19,455 bases of DNA from an uncultured Flavobacterium sp. (GTDB lineage: Bacteria > Bacteroidota > Bacteroidia > Flavobacteriales > Flavobacteriaceae): contig CAMLFV010000018.1 of NCBI GenBank assembly GCA_946479395.1, positions 1 to 19,455 of the forward strand, written 5' to 3'. Positions within the stretch are counted from its first letter, which is position 1. Every line of letters starts with the position of its first letter. The position numbers and the translations under genes were made by a program. This document shows, in pieces, positions 1 through 6,897 of this stretch. A model generated the notes under the pieces. It was not told the DNA's origin and did no database searches. It was given only the letters and a program-made list of their open reading frames with translations.

Positions 1-36
1 GCAATTGGTGGGGGCTACAACGTTAAACTGAACTAA
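1..36 (+). CDS. C-terminal tail of an upstream gene (partial)
   Basis: Reading from the first base gives eleven codons (AIGGGYNVKLN) and then TAA at 34-36. The terminator-like hairpin at 69-103 just downstream, on the same strand, supports a + strand gene ending here. Eleven residues are too few to name a product. The N-terminal and central parts lie outside the window, and the reading frame is inferred only from this stop and the hairpin. Confidence 0.4.
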   Translation, partial: AIGGGYNVKLN

Positions 37-68
37 CTGAAAGACTTTCTTAAGTTATAATAAAAGAA

Positions 69-108
69 AAAAGAGGTTGCGGTAAAAACCAGAAACCTCT
101 TTTATTAA
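69..108 (+). terminator. Rho-independent terminator of the upstream gene
   Basis: A 10-bp perfect stem (69-78 with 94-103, arms AAAAGAGGTT and AACCTCTTTT) encloses a 15-nt loop, with T-rich sequence inside and after the 3' arm. It lies 32 nt after the TAA at 34-36, so it most likely ends the transcript of the truncated upstream gene and insulates the cold-shock cluster from it. Confidence 0.7.
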
Positions 109-161
109 CCAAAAAAAACACTTATGAAGCCACAAATATAGTACGTGTTTTTATAAAAGAA

Positions 162-177
162 CTTAATCTAGGTTAAG
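162..177. repeat. 16-bp near-perfect palindrome, possible operator
   Basis: CTTAATCTAGGTTAAG is an inverted repeat with a single mismatched pair. It ends 6 bp before a TAnnTTTG element at 184-191, a position that would suit a repressor or activator site. It could also be a chance AT-rich palindrome. No regulator is identified. Confidence 0.3.
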
Positions 178-183
178 AAATTT

Positions 184-191
184 TACTTTTG
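184..191 (+). promoter_or_regulatory. Candidate Bacteroidota -7 element upstream of rhlE
   Basis: TACTTTTG matches the TAnnTTTG -7 consensus of Bacteroidota sigma factors exactly. No convincing TTG-type -33 element is visible about 20 bp upstream. If used, it would give a 5' leader of roughly 475 nt for the helicase gene at 674. Confidence 0.3.
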
Positions 192-280
192 TTTTTGTTA
201 GGACTCAGATTGCTAATTTATTCATGTATAAGCATATTATGGAGTAGGACAACTACTAATAAGATATAAGATATTTTTCT

Positions 281-288
281 TATCTTTG
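281..288 (+). promoter_or_regulatory. Candidate Bacteroidota -7 element, long-leader promoter of rhlE operon
   Basis: TATCTTTG is an exact TAnnTTTG match in an AT-rich stretch and is the nearest clear -7 candidate before the helicase gene. The -33 region is poor. Initiation here would leave a leader of about 380 nt. Long structured leaders are common on cold-shock genes in other bacteria, which makes this plausible but unproven. Confidence 0.4.
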
Positions 289-673
289 CAAAGAATTATT
301 TATCAGGCTTTTGTATTTGCCTCTTCTGAAACAGTCTAAAACATCCATTTTTTCTCTCTCAGTTTTGCTTTTTTCAGTTGCCACATTTTAATTTTAAGAA
401 CATTTAGTTGGCAGATCAGTATTTAATCATCTTGATTTTTATCGATTAATATCAAAAAATATTCTGTTTTTAGAAAGATCTAAACAATTAATATTAATTG
501 ATTTAACTAAATACCTCATTATTTTAATGGATTGTAAATAAAGCAAAAAAAGAATTAGTAACAGCTTTAAAGTAGCGTTTTAACAACGGATGATTTGTTG
601 TTGAATGTATCTTGAAAAGCATCTTGATACTTAATATTAAGAGATTAAAGATGCCGGTATTCCGGTAAAAGAC
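289..673 (+). other. Long non-coding leader of the cold-shock cluster
   Basis: No open reading frame of useful length is present in this 385-base stretch. It is very AT-rich and holds several dyads: a 24-nt imperfect palindrome at 432-455 (two mismatched pairs, centre ATCGAT), a perfect 16-bp palindrome CAATTAATATTAATTG at 485-500, and a perfect 12-bp palindrome CTTAATATTAAG at 630-641. A five-codon ATG frame starts at 651. I recognise no named RNA family. It may be a temperature-responsive 5' UTR or contain a small RNA, but that is inference. Confidence 0.35.
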
Positions 674-1792
674 ATGAATTTTAAAAATTTAAATATTATA
701 CCGCCTATCATGAAGGCTGTAGAACAAGCCGGTTACACTAAGGCTACCGATATTCAATACCAAACAATTCCTCATATTTTAAACGGAAGCGATGTTATTG
801 GCTGTGCGCAAACAGGAACAGGTAAAACAGCGTCATTCGCTATTCCGGTATTGCAACTGTTAAATCAAAATCCGGCGGAAAAAAAGGGTATTCGTACCTT
901 AATATTAACGCCAACAAGAGAACTGGCAATACAGATCGGCGAAAATTTTGAAACCTACGGAACGTTTCTTCAACTAAAGCATTTGGCTATTTTTGGAGGA
1001 GTTCCACAAGGAAAACAAATTGCAGCCTTAGACAGAGGTGTAGATATATTAATTGCTACTCCAGGCCGACTTTTAGATTTGATTGCGCAAGGTTGCATTA
1101 AACTATCGCAGATTGAAATATTGGTGCTTGATGAAGCCGACCGTATGTTGGATATGGGCTTTGTGAACGATGTAAAAAAAATTCTAACAAAAGTTCCGGC
1201 AAAAAGACAAACTCTTTTCTTTTCGGCTACCATGCCGCAAGAAATCCGCAAGTTTGCTCAATCAATCTTAAACAAACCAAAAGAAATAAATGTAACACCG
1301 GTTTCATCAACTGCACAAACCGTGAAACAGTCGGTTTATTTTGTTGAAAAAGCAGAGAAGTTAGATTTGCTGATTAACATTTTAGGCGATCAAACCATAA
1401 ATCGTTCACTGGTTTTTGCCCGAACAAAGCACGGAGCAGATAAATTAGCTAAAAAATTGATAAAAGCAGGAATTCATGCAGCTGCAATACACGGAAATAA
1501 ATCGCAAAATGCCAGACAAAAAGCATTAGAAGATTTTAAAAGTTCTAAAATCCGCGTGTTAATTGCTACCGATATTGCTGCAAGGGGTATTGATATTGAC
1601 GAATTACCACACGTAATTAATTACGAATTGCCAAATGTGCCCGAAACTTATGTGCACAGAATTGGTAGAACCGGGCGCGCAGGTTACGAAGGCGTTGCAA
1701 TTTCGTTCTGTGATACAGACGAGAAAAAAGATTTAAAAAACATTCAGAAACTTATAGGCTTTACAATGCCTGTAGCTTCGCAAAATATCTAA
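674..1792 (+). CDS. rhlE: DEAD-box ATP-dependent RNA helicase, RhlE type
   Basis: This is a cytoplasmic ATP-dependent RNA helicase that unwinds short RNA duplexes, as used in ribosome assembly, RNA decay and cold adaptation. Motifs appear in canonical order: Q motif around 21-34, motif I AQTGTGKT (45-52), PTRELAIQ (80-87), TPGR (129-132), DEAD (153-156), SAT (184-186), ARGID (303-307) and HRIGRTGR (328-335). At 372 aa it is just the two RecA-like lobes, without the basic C-terminal tail many RhlE or CsdA proteins carry. The next gene, 14 nt away, is a basic protein with a cold-shock domain that could compensate; this is inference. The ATG at 674 fits the family N-terminus (MNFKNLNI). The frame stays open for 11 codons upstream, to a stop at 638-640, but contains no ATG, GTG or TTG. 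The subfamily label is less certain than the helicase call. Confidence 0.95.
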   Translation: MNFKNLNIIPPIMKAVEQAGYTKATDIQYQTIPHILNGSDVIGCAQTGTGKTASFAIPVLQLLNQNPAEKKGIRTLILTPTRELAIQIGENFETYGTFLQLKHLAIFGGVPQGKQIAALDRGVDILIATPGRLLDLIAQGCIKLSQIEILVLDEADRMLDMGFVNDVKKILTKVPAKRQTLFFSATMPQEIRKFAQSILNKPKEINVTPVSSTAQTVKQSVYFVEKAEKLDLLINILGDQTINRSLVFARTKHGADKLAKKLIKAGIHAAAIHGNKSQNARQKALEDFKSSKIRVLIATDIAARGIDIDELPHVINYELPNVPETYVHRIGRTGRAGYEGVAISFCDTDEKKDLKNIQKLIGFTMPVASQNI

Positions 1793-1806
1793 TTAAAAAA
1801 TAAATT

Positions 1807-2235
1807 ATGGCAGATTCTTTTTCAAAAAAAGAAAATAACAAGAAAAAAAGTAAAAAATTACAAGACAAACAGTTAAGAAGAGAAGAGCGTAAAGACAACA
1901 ACAATAAAGGAAAAACGCTTGATGATATGATTGTTTACGTTGATGTGAACGGACATTTTACCGAAGTTCCACCGCATTTACAAAACAGAGAAGCCGATTT
2001 AGCAAAAGCTAAAAAAGCTCAAGAAGACGCAACGATTGATCCGGATGCATATTTTACCGGAATTGTAACCTATTTAAGCGATAAAGGTTACGGTTTTATT
2101 ACCGAAGAAAAAACGGGCGAAAACATATTTTTCCATGTTGGACAAACAACACAAACGGTTGAAAAACACAACAAGGTAACGTATAAAAAAGAAATGACTC
2201 CGAAAGGATACAGAGCCATTGATATAAGAAAATAA
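1807..2235 (+). CDS. Basic protein with C-terminal cold-shock domain
   Basis: A 142-aa probable RNA-binding protein. Residues 1-37 are a low-complexity, highly charged K/R/E/N tail that is probably disordered. Residues 38-60 form a short segment (TLDDMIVYVDVNGHF). Residues 82-142 are an OB-fold cold-shock domain with an RNP1-like GYGFI (94-98) and an RNP2-like NIFFHV (106-111). The domain is more divergent than that of the next gene. It lies 14 nt after the helicase stop and 21 nt before the CspA-like gene, so the three are very likely co-transcribed. The charged tail plus OB fold suggests an RNA chaperone or helicase partner; this is inferred from domain content and context. I know no established gene symbol. 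Confidence 0.85.
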   Translation: MADSFSKKENNKKKSKKLQDKQLRREERKDNNNKGKTLDDMIVYVDVNGHFTEVPPHLQNREADLAKAKKAQEDATIDPDAYFTGIVTYLSDKGYGFITEEKTGENIFFHVGQTTQTVEKHNKVTYKKEMTPKGYRAIDIRK

Positions 2236-2256
2236 CAATTAATTTAAATAAAGAAG

Positions 2257-2448
2257 ATGCACGAAGGCACAGTAAAATTTTTCAATGAAACTAAAGGTTT
2301 TGGTTTTATTTCACAAACAAACGGTAACGAAGACGTTTTTGTACACAATTCAGGTTTGTTAGACAATGTACGTGAGAACGACACAGTAGTATTCGATATT
2401 GAACGCGGACAAAAAGGATTAATGGCAGTAAACGTTAAAAGAAAATAA
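2257..2448 (+). CDS. CspA-family cold-shock protein
   Basis: A 63-aa protein that is almost entirely one cold-shock domain: GTVKFFNETKGFGFI at 4-18 (RNP1 KGFGFI at 13-18) and RNP2 DVFVH at 26-30. This size is typical of CspA-type single-strand nucleic-acid binding proteins, which melt RNA secondary structure and act as antiterminators at low temperature. It is the last gene of the helicase/CSD/Csp cluster and is followed 20 nt later by a strong intrinsic terminator. Bacteroidota usually carry several csp paralogues, so the letter of the gene symbol cannot be assigned, nor can it be shown from sequence that this copy is cold-inducible. Confidence 0.92.
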   Translation: MHEGTVKFFNETKGFGFISQTNGNEDVFVHNSGLLDNVRENDTVVFDIERGQKGLMAVNVKRK

Positions 2449-2468
2449 CAGCTGTTTTATTAAAATTT

Positions 2469-2504
2469 AACGGGGTGTGTAAGCAAATACATACCCCGTT
2501 TTTT
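2469..2504 (+). terminator. Terminator of the rhlE-csp cluster
   Basis: A 12-bp stem (2469-2480 with 2489-2500, one G-U wobble) with an 8-nt loop and a GC-rich core CGGGG/CCCCG is followed by a T run to 2504. It sits between the convergent csp and ketoacyl synthase genes. The tract on the opposite strand is less T-rich, so it is mainly a + strand terminator. Confidence 0.88.
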
Positions 2505-2527
2505 ATTGATTTATTTTAAGATCAAAC

Positions 2528-3586
2528 CTAAAATTTATACACAAACGCATTAATATTCATACCTGCACCAACCGATGCAAACAAAACAACATCGTCTTTA
2601 TTAATTTGGTGGTTAGGTAATTCGTTATTTAAAATCATGGTAAGCAATGACGGAATGGTAGCTACACTACTATTTCCTAATTTTTGAATAACCATAGGCA
2701 TTATGTTATCAGGAACAGGTAAATTATGTAGTTTGTAAAAACGTTTAACGATAGCTTCATCCATTTTTTCGTTTGCCTGATGTATGATGATCTTTTTTAA
2801 TTGATCTATAGAATATCCGCTGTCATCTAAACATTTTTTCATGGCATTTGGAACATTCAAAAGAGCAAATTCGTAAATCTTTCTGCCGTTCATTTTAATA
2901 AACCTAATATCAGGGCAGTTTTGATTGTTGTATGATTTTCCAAAGAATAAATAATCTTTCTCTTGCATGGTAAACGATGCCGAAAGATGCGATTTTACAC
3001 CCGAATCGTCTGGACTAATTTCTAAAATAGCAGCACCTGCACCATCGGCATAGATCATACTGTCTCTATCGTGAATGTCAACAACGCGTGAAAGCGTTTC
3101 GGCACCAATAATCAAACAACGTTTTGCAATACCAGCTTTCATAAAAGCATTTGCCTGTATAACAGCTTCAATCCAACCGGGGCAACCAAATAAAACATCG
3201 TACGCAACGCAAAAGTTATTCTTTATTTTTAGAAGATGTTTTACGCGCGATGCCAAACTTGGAACCATATCAGACTGAACCGTTCCATAACGAACATCGC
3301 CAAAATTATGTGCAAAGATGATATAATCTAATGTTTCCGGATCGATACCCGAATTTTCAATAGCCGCTTGTGCAGCAATAAAACCAAGATCTGAAGTTAC
3401 CTGATTGTTTTGTGCATAACGTCTTTCTTCAATCCCGGTAATTTCTTTTAATTTATCGGCAATCGTTGAATTATCTTGCTGTAAAGCATGCCCGCTTTCA
3501 TCTAAAAAACGATGTTTATCAAAAAATAAATTAGTAATAGTTTGCGAAGGAATATAATTTCCAACCCCGATTATTTTGCTATTCAT
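2528..3586 (-). CDS. 3-oxoacyl-ACP synthase III (FabH-like) family protein
   Basis: A 352-aa thiolase-fold condensing enzyme. The FabH-type Cys-His-Asn triad is visible: Cys135 in LFGCPGW, His269 in IIHQAN and Asn305 in GNSSVATIP. A glycine-rich C-terminal segment (ASVGAGMN, 337-344) also fits. Such enzymes decarboxylatively condense an acyl-CoA starter with malonyl-ACP. The gene stands alone, with no acyl carrier protein, fabD or fabF beside it, and the sequence differs from compact housekeeping FabH proteins. A paralogue with another starter or product (branched lipid, polyketide or pigment) is therefore as likely as the primary fatty-acid initiator. Start MNSKIIGVGNYIPS matches the usual N-terminal beta strand. 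It is transcribed convergently with the csp gene and divergently from the 65-aa gene. Confidence 0.88.
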   Translation of the reverse strand: MNSKIIGVGNYIPSQTITNLFFDKHRFLDESGHALQQDNSTIADKLKEITGIEERRYAQNNQVTSDLGFIAAQAAIENSGIDPETLDYIIFAHNFGDVRYGTVQSDMVPSLASRVKHLLKIKNNFCVAYDVLFGCPGWIEAVIQANAFMKAGIAKRCLIIGAETLSRVVDIHDRDSMIYADGAGAAILEISPDDSGVKSHLSASFTMQEKDYLFFGKSYNNQNCPDIRFIKMNGRKIYEFALLNVPNAMKKCLDDSGYSIDQLKKIIIHQANEKMDEAIVKRFYKLHNLPVPDNIMPMVIQKLGNSSVATIPSLLTMILNNELPNHQINKDDVVLFASVGAGMNINAFVYKF

Positions 3587-3769
3587 TTATGCTGCTACCA
3601 CTTTCTAAATCAAGCTATCTTATGTGAAGAAGAAGGAAAGTTGTATGTAAATATAACTTAAAAAATAATGCTTTTAGTATCTGTATTAAGTATTTAACGC
3701 TAAAATGATATATATAAATTAATAGTTGTGATAAAAAATAATTATAACTTTATAAACTAAACTTAAACT

Positions 3770-3967
3770 ATGTATCCGTATCATAACAAAATAAAGCAGC
3801 GAATAAAAAATGGCGAATTAACAAGTTTTGAATTTGTCGAGAAATACAAAAATATTAGCCCGTGTTTGGTTTTATATTTTAGCACCGAACCTTTTGTAAA
3901 ACCTGTTAGAGAACACCGTTTTGAGGAGTATCGTTTGTTATTGAATATCAATGAAAAGTCAGAGTAA
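3770..3967 (+). CDS. Conserved-looking small protein of unknown function
   Basis: A 65-aa soluble protein beginning MYPYHNKIKQRI, with a mixed core (YKNISPCLVLYFSTEP) and a basic/acidic end (REHRFEEYRLLL). It has no signal peptide, membrane segment or familiar catalytic motif. Codon usage and composition resemble the neighbours, and the frame is intact with a clear ATG, so I believe it is real. I recall that short proteins of this kind in Bacteroidota have sometimes carried a 'thermostable hemolysin delta-VPH' label. Nothing seen here supports a hemolysin function, and I would not transfer that name. It lies 132 nt upstream of the TonB receptor gene on the same strand. The receptor has its own promoter candidate in that gap, so the two are probably separate units. 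Confidence 0.7.
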   Translation: MYPYHNKIKQRIKNGELTSFEFVEKYKNISPCLVLYFSTEPFVKPVREHRFEEYRLLLNINEKSE

Positions 3968-3978
3968 TATGTTCTTTC

Positions 3979-4038
3979 TTAACAATTCATTCACATGATT
4001 AGTGATTTACTTAACGGTTCAATAAACTTCAGCTAACC
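3979..4038 (+). promoter_or_regulatory. Possible Pho-box-like array of 11-bp phased hexamers
   Basis: TTAACA (3979) and TTCACA (3990) start 11 bp apart. TTAACG (4011), ATAAAC (4022) and CTAACC (4033) start 11 bp apart again. The last lies about 20 bp before the -7 element at 4059. PhoB/PhoP response regulators bind direct repeats with 11-bp periodicity, and TT(A/T/C)A(T/C)A is the Bacillus PhoP half-site. The first two copies fit that pattern and the others are degenerate. Placement before a phosphatase/phytase operon makes phosphate control attractive, but this is inference from a short AT-rich region. Confidence 0.25.
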
Positions 4039-4058
4039 TTTAAATTTTGTTCGATAAG

Positions 4059-4066
4059 TAGTTTTG
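4059..4066 (+). promoter_or_regulatory. Candidate -7 promoter element of the phytate operon
   Basis: TAGTTTTG is an exact TAnnTTTG match 33 nt before the ATG at 4100, giving a short ordinary leader. There is no good TTTG -33 element at the usual spacing, which would suit a promoter that needs an activator. Confidence 0.45.
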
Positions 4067-4099
4067 TGCAAATAATTTTTTGAAGCCAAAACTATAAAA

Positions 4100-6676
4100 A
4101 TGAAAAATTTTTACATTTTAGCCGCATCTTTAGTAAGTGCATTAACATTTGCTCAAAATGGGGTAATTGCCGGAAAAGTTACAGATGGAGACAACAAGTT
4201 TTCTTTACCCGGAGCTACAATTAAAATCGAAAATTCTAATCGTTACACCGTATCAGACCAAAACGGTGGTTACGAATTTTTAAGTCTTCCAGAAGGTACG
4301 TACACCGTATATGTAGAATATATTGGTTACGTAACGGCAACACAAGAAGTAGTGGTTACCAAAAGCGTAACAACAACCGCAAACTTTCAGCTTTTTACAG
4401 GTTCCGAGGAATTGGAGGAAATTGTAATTATGGGGGATTTTCTTCGCGGACAGGCAAAAGCGTTAAACCAGCAACGCAACAATGCCAATATCACCAATAT
4501 TATATCAAGTGATCAAGTAGGGCGTTTCCCAGATGCCAATGTAGGTGATGCGTTAAAACGTGTACCGGGAATCACGATGCAGAACGATCAAGGTGAAGCG
4601 CGTAATATCATTGTTCGTGGATTATCACCAGAGTTAAACTCGGTAACGTTGAATGGCGATCGTATTCCGTCTGCTGAAGGAGATAACCGAAATGTTCAAA
4701 TGGATTTGATTCCTTCAGATATGATCTCATCTATCGAAGTAAATAAAACCTTAACTCCGGATATGGATGCCGATGCCATTGGTGGTTCGGTAAACCTTAT
4801 TACCCGTGCCGTACCAAACCGTGAGCGTATTTCTGCCACATTATCGGGTGGTTATGCGCCAATTCGTGATAAAGGTTTGTACAACGCAGCGTTTATTTAC
4901 GGTAACCGTTTTGCCGATAATAAATTGGGAATTATAGCATCGGGAACGTGGCAGTCGCAAAATTTTGGTTCTGATAACGTAGAAGCTGTTTGGGATAAAG
5001 ACGATAACGGTAATGCGTATTTAACCGAAATGGACATTCGTAAGTACGATGTGCAGCGTGTTCGCAGAAGTGCATCGTTAAGTGCAGATTACGTTTTTAA
5101 CGAGAATAATAGAATTGATTTCACTGCAATGTACAACTGGCGCGATGATCGTGAAAACCGTTACAGAGCGCGTTACCGTGATTTGGAATTGCAAGATGAT
5201 GGTACATATATTGGAGAAATTCGCAGAGAAACAAAAGGTGGAATTGATAACGATCGTAACAAAAATACGCGTTTAGAAGATCAGCGTGTAATGAATGTTT
5301 CGTTGCGTGGAGAACATTTGTTGTCGCCAAAATTAGATATGGATTGGGCAGTTTCTTACTCTAAAGCAAGTGAAGATCGTCCAAATGAAAGATATATCGA
5401 TTTCCGTCAGAAAGATGTGGTAATGGGACAAAATATCGGCGATGGAAATCATCCGTTGGTATATGCTGTTGGGGGCGAAGATCCAAATAATTTCGAATTA
5501 AGATCCATCACAGAAAACCACGATTATACGCAGGAAGAAGAAATCGGAGCGAAATTAAACTTCCGTGTTCCAATGTCAATCATTCAAGATCAAAAAGGAC
5601 GTTTACGTTTTGGGGCCCGTTTACGTTTGAAAGATAAAAAACGTGATAATATCTTCTACGAATACGAACCATTAAGCCCTTGGGGAAGTTTAGCTGAAAC
5701 ACCAAATGTAAACTGGAGTGGTAGTGGATTTAATCCGGGATCACAGTATGCGCCAGGATATTTCCCTGACCGTGCGTTATTAGGATCGTTAGATTTAACA
5801 AATCCAAATTTATTTGAATCATCTTTACAGCCTTCGGAATTCCTTTCATCAAACTACACGGCAAAAGAGCGCATCACCGCAGGATATTTACGTTGGGATC
5901 AGGATTTTAACGAGAAAACATCGTTAATTGCAGGTGTTCGTTTAGAGCATACTGCTATTGAATATACCGGAAATTATATTATGGACGAGGAAGATTTGGT
6001 AGGCGAGATCAAAAATGAAAACGATTACTTAAACGTACTTCCAAGTGTTACGTTGAAGCATAAGGTAAACGATAATTTTATTTTACGTGCGGCAGTAACC
6101 ACAAGTATTGCACGTCCTAATTACTACAATTTGGCACCTTACGTAAATGTAATTCCTGCCGATACAGAAATTGCTGCGGGTAACCCGAATTTAAAGGCAA
6201 CGTATGCTACAAACTTCGACGTAATGGCAGAAAATTACTTTGAAAACATTGGTATTGTGTCTGCGGGTGCGTTCTACAAAAATTTAGATAACTTCATCTA
6301 TACGTATAACAACACCATTTTTACACAAAGCGATTTTGCTGCACAGTTCCCTAATGTATCAAACCCGATTCCTGCAGGCGAAAACTGGGATTTTACACAA
6401 GCACGTAACGGAGATAAGGTTAGTGTTTACGGTTTCGAAGTTGCTTTTCAACGTCAGTTAGATTTCTTACCAGGGAAATTCTTTAAAAACTTTGGTTTGT
6501 ATGCTAACTACACCTTCACAAAATCTGAAGCAAAAGGAATTACAAACGAAGACGGTACCGCACGTACAGGTTTAGGTTTACCACGCACCCACCGCACATG
6601 GTTAACGGATCGTTGGCTTGGGAAAATAACAAATTCTCTGCACGTATATCGGCTAACTTTACATCGGCTTATTTAG
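4100..6676 (+). CDS. TonB-dependent outer-membrane receptor, 5' part of a frameshifted gene
   Basis: An outer-membrane active transporter that would take up a large or charged substrate with TonB-ExbBD energy. Order: signal peptide 1-19 (MKNFYILAASLVSALTFAQ), carboxypeptidase-regulatory-like domain about 21-97, a TonB-box-like stretch EELEEIVI (103-110), plug domain about 128-236 (VGDALKRVPGITM, NIIVRGL, IGGSVNLITR), then barrel strands. The correct frame runs to about codon 830 (GLGLPRT) and then reads out of frame to a spurious stop at 6676. The real C-terminus continues one frame over, in 6598-6897. Adding one base near 6590 restores a continuous 932-aa protein. Position at the head of a tightly packed phosphatase/phytase operon suggests that the substrate is phytate or another phosphoester. 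The break is either a sequencing error or a recent inactivating mutation. Confidence 0.9.
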   Translation: MKNFYILAASLVSALTFAQNGVIAGKVTDGDNKFSLPGATIKIENSNRYTVSDQNGGYEFLSLPEGTYTVYVEYIGYVTATQEVVVTKSVTTTANFQLFTGSEELEEIVIMGDFLRGQAKALNQQRNNANITNIISSDQVGRFPDANVGDALKRVPGITMQNDQGEARNIIVRGLSPELNSVTLNGDRIPSAEGDNRNVQMDLIPSDMISSIEVNKTLTPDMDADAIGGSVNLITRAVPNRERISATLSGGYAPIRDKGLYNAAFIYGNRFADNKLGIIASGTWQSQNFGSDNVEAVWDKDDNGNAYLTEMDIRKYDVQRVRRSASLSADYVFNENNRIDFTAMYNWRDDRENRYRARYRDLELQDDGTYIGEIRRETKGGIDNDRNKNTRLEDQRVMNVSLRGEHLLSPKLDMDWAVSYSKASEDRPNERYIDFRQKDVVMGQNIGDGNHPLVYAVGGEDPNNFELRSITENHDYTQEEEIGAKLNFRVPMSIIQDQKGRLRFGARLRLKDKKRDNIFYEYEPLSPWGSLAETPNVNWSGSGFNPGSQYAPGYFPDRALLGSLDLTNPNLFESSLQPSEFLSSNYTAKERITAGYLRWDQDFNEKTSLIAGVRLEHTAIEYTGNYIMDEEDLVGEIKNENDYLNVLPSVTLKHKVNDNFILRAAVTTSIARPNYYNLAPYVNVIPADTEIAAGNPNLKATYATNFDVMAENYFENIGIVSAGAFYKNLDNFIYTYNNTIFTQSDFAAQFPNVSNPIPAGENWDFTQARNGDKVSVYGFEVAFQRQLDFLPGKFFKNFGLYANYTFTKSEAKGITNEDGTARTGLGLPRTHRTWLTDRWLGKITNSLHVYRLTLHRLI
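6584..6600 (+). other. Frameshift site in the TonB receptor gene
   Basis: The frame of 4100 reads CCA-CGC-ACC and then meets CA-CCG-CAC-ATG, which only makes sense one base short. Inserting one base (for example G, giving GCA) restores LPRTAPHM, close to the LPGTAPH motif of this receptor family before the next barrel strands. The site has no slippery heptamer and no long homopolymer, so programmed frameshifting is unlikely. Confidence 0.85.
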
Positions 6677-6897
6677 ATGAAATTGGTGGAAACGAGTTTG
6701 AAGATAGTTATTACGACAAACAATTCTTTTTAGATTTTAATGCTTCGTACAAGTTTACTCCAAACTGGCGAGTGTTCCTTGAGGCAAACAACCTAACCAA
6801 CCAGCCGTTGCGTTATTATCAAGGACAAAGCAACCGCATGAAACAAATGGAATATTATCAATCTCGATTTACATTGGGAGTTAAATATGATTTTTAA
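6598..6897 (+). CDS. TonB-dependent receptor, 3' part of the frameshifted gene
   Basis: The last 99 codons read as typical final beta strands of the same receptor (FSARISANFTSAYLDEIGG, WRVFLEANNLTNQPLRYY, SRFTLGVKYDF). They end in a C-terminal phenylalanine, as expected for outer-membrane barrels recognised by the BAM machinery. The ATG at 6598 is an internal methionine (PHMVNGSLAWEN), not a true start: there is no signal peptide and no independent promoter. The fragment is undegraded, with no further stops or shifts, so the break upstream is recent or artefactual. Its TAA shares its last base with the ATG of the following phosphatase gene, which implies translational coupling that the frameshift might weaken. 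Confidence 0.85.
   Translation: MVNGSLAWENNKFSARISANFTSAYLDEIGGNEFEDSYYDKQFFLDFNASYKFTPNWRVFLEANNLTNQPLRYYQGQSNRMKQMEYYQSRFTLGVKYDF

Noticed and set aside
609..627. Direct repeat ATCTTGA and a GTATC/GATAC dyad upstream of rhlE
   Set aside because: Too short and AT-rich to distinguish from chance.
651..668. Five-codon ORF (MPVFR) just before rhlE, as a leader peptide
   Set aside because: Very short, ends six bases before the rhlE ATG, has no regulatory codon run and no attenuator hairpin tied to it.
970..1251. 93-codon open frame on the - strand inside the helicase gene
   Set aside because: Antisense shadow of conserved helicase motifs; no start context and no family resemblance.
6584..6600. 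Programmed ribosomal frameshift in the TonB receptor
   Set aside because: No slippery heptamer, stimulatory Shine-Dalgarno-like element or stem is apparent; a base loss or sequencing error is simpler.
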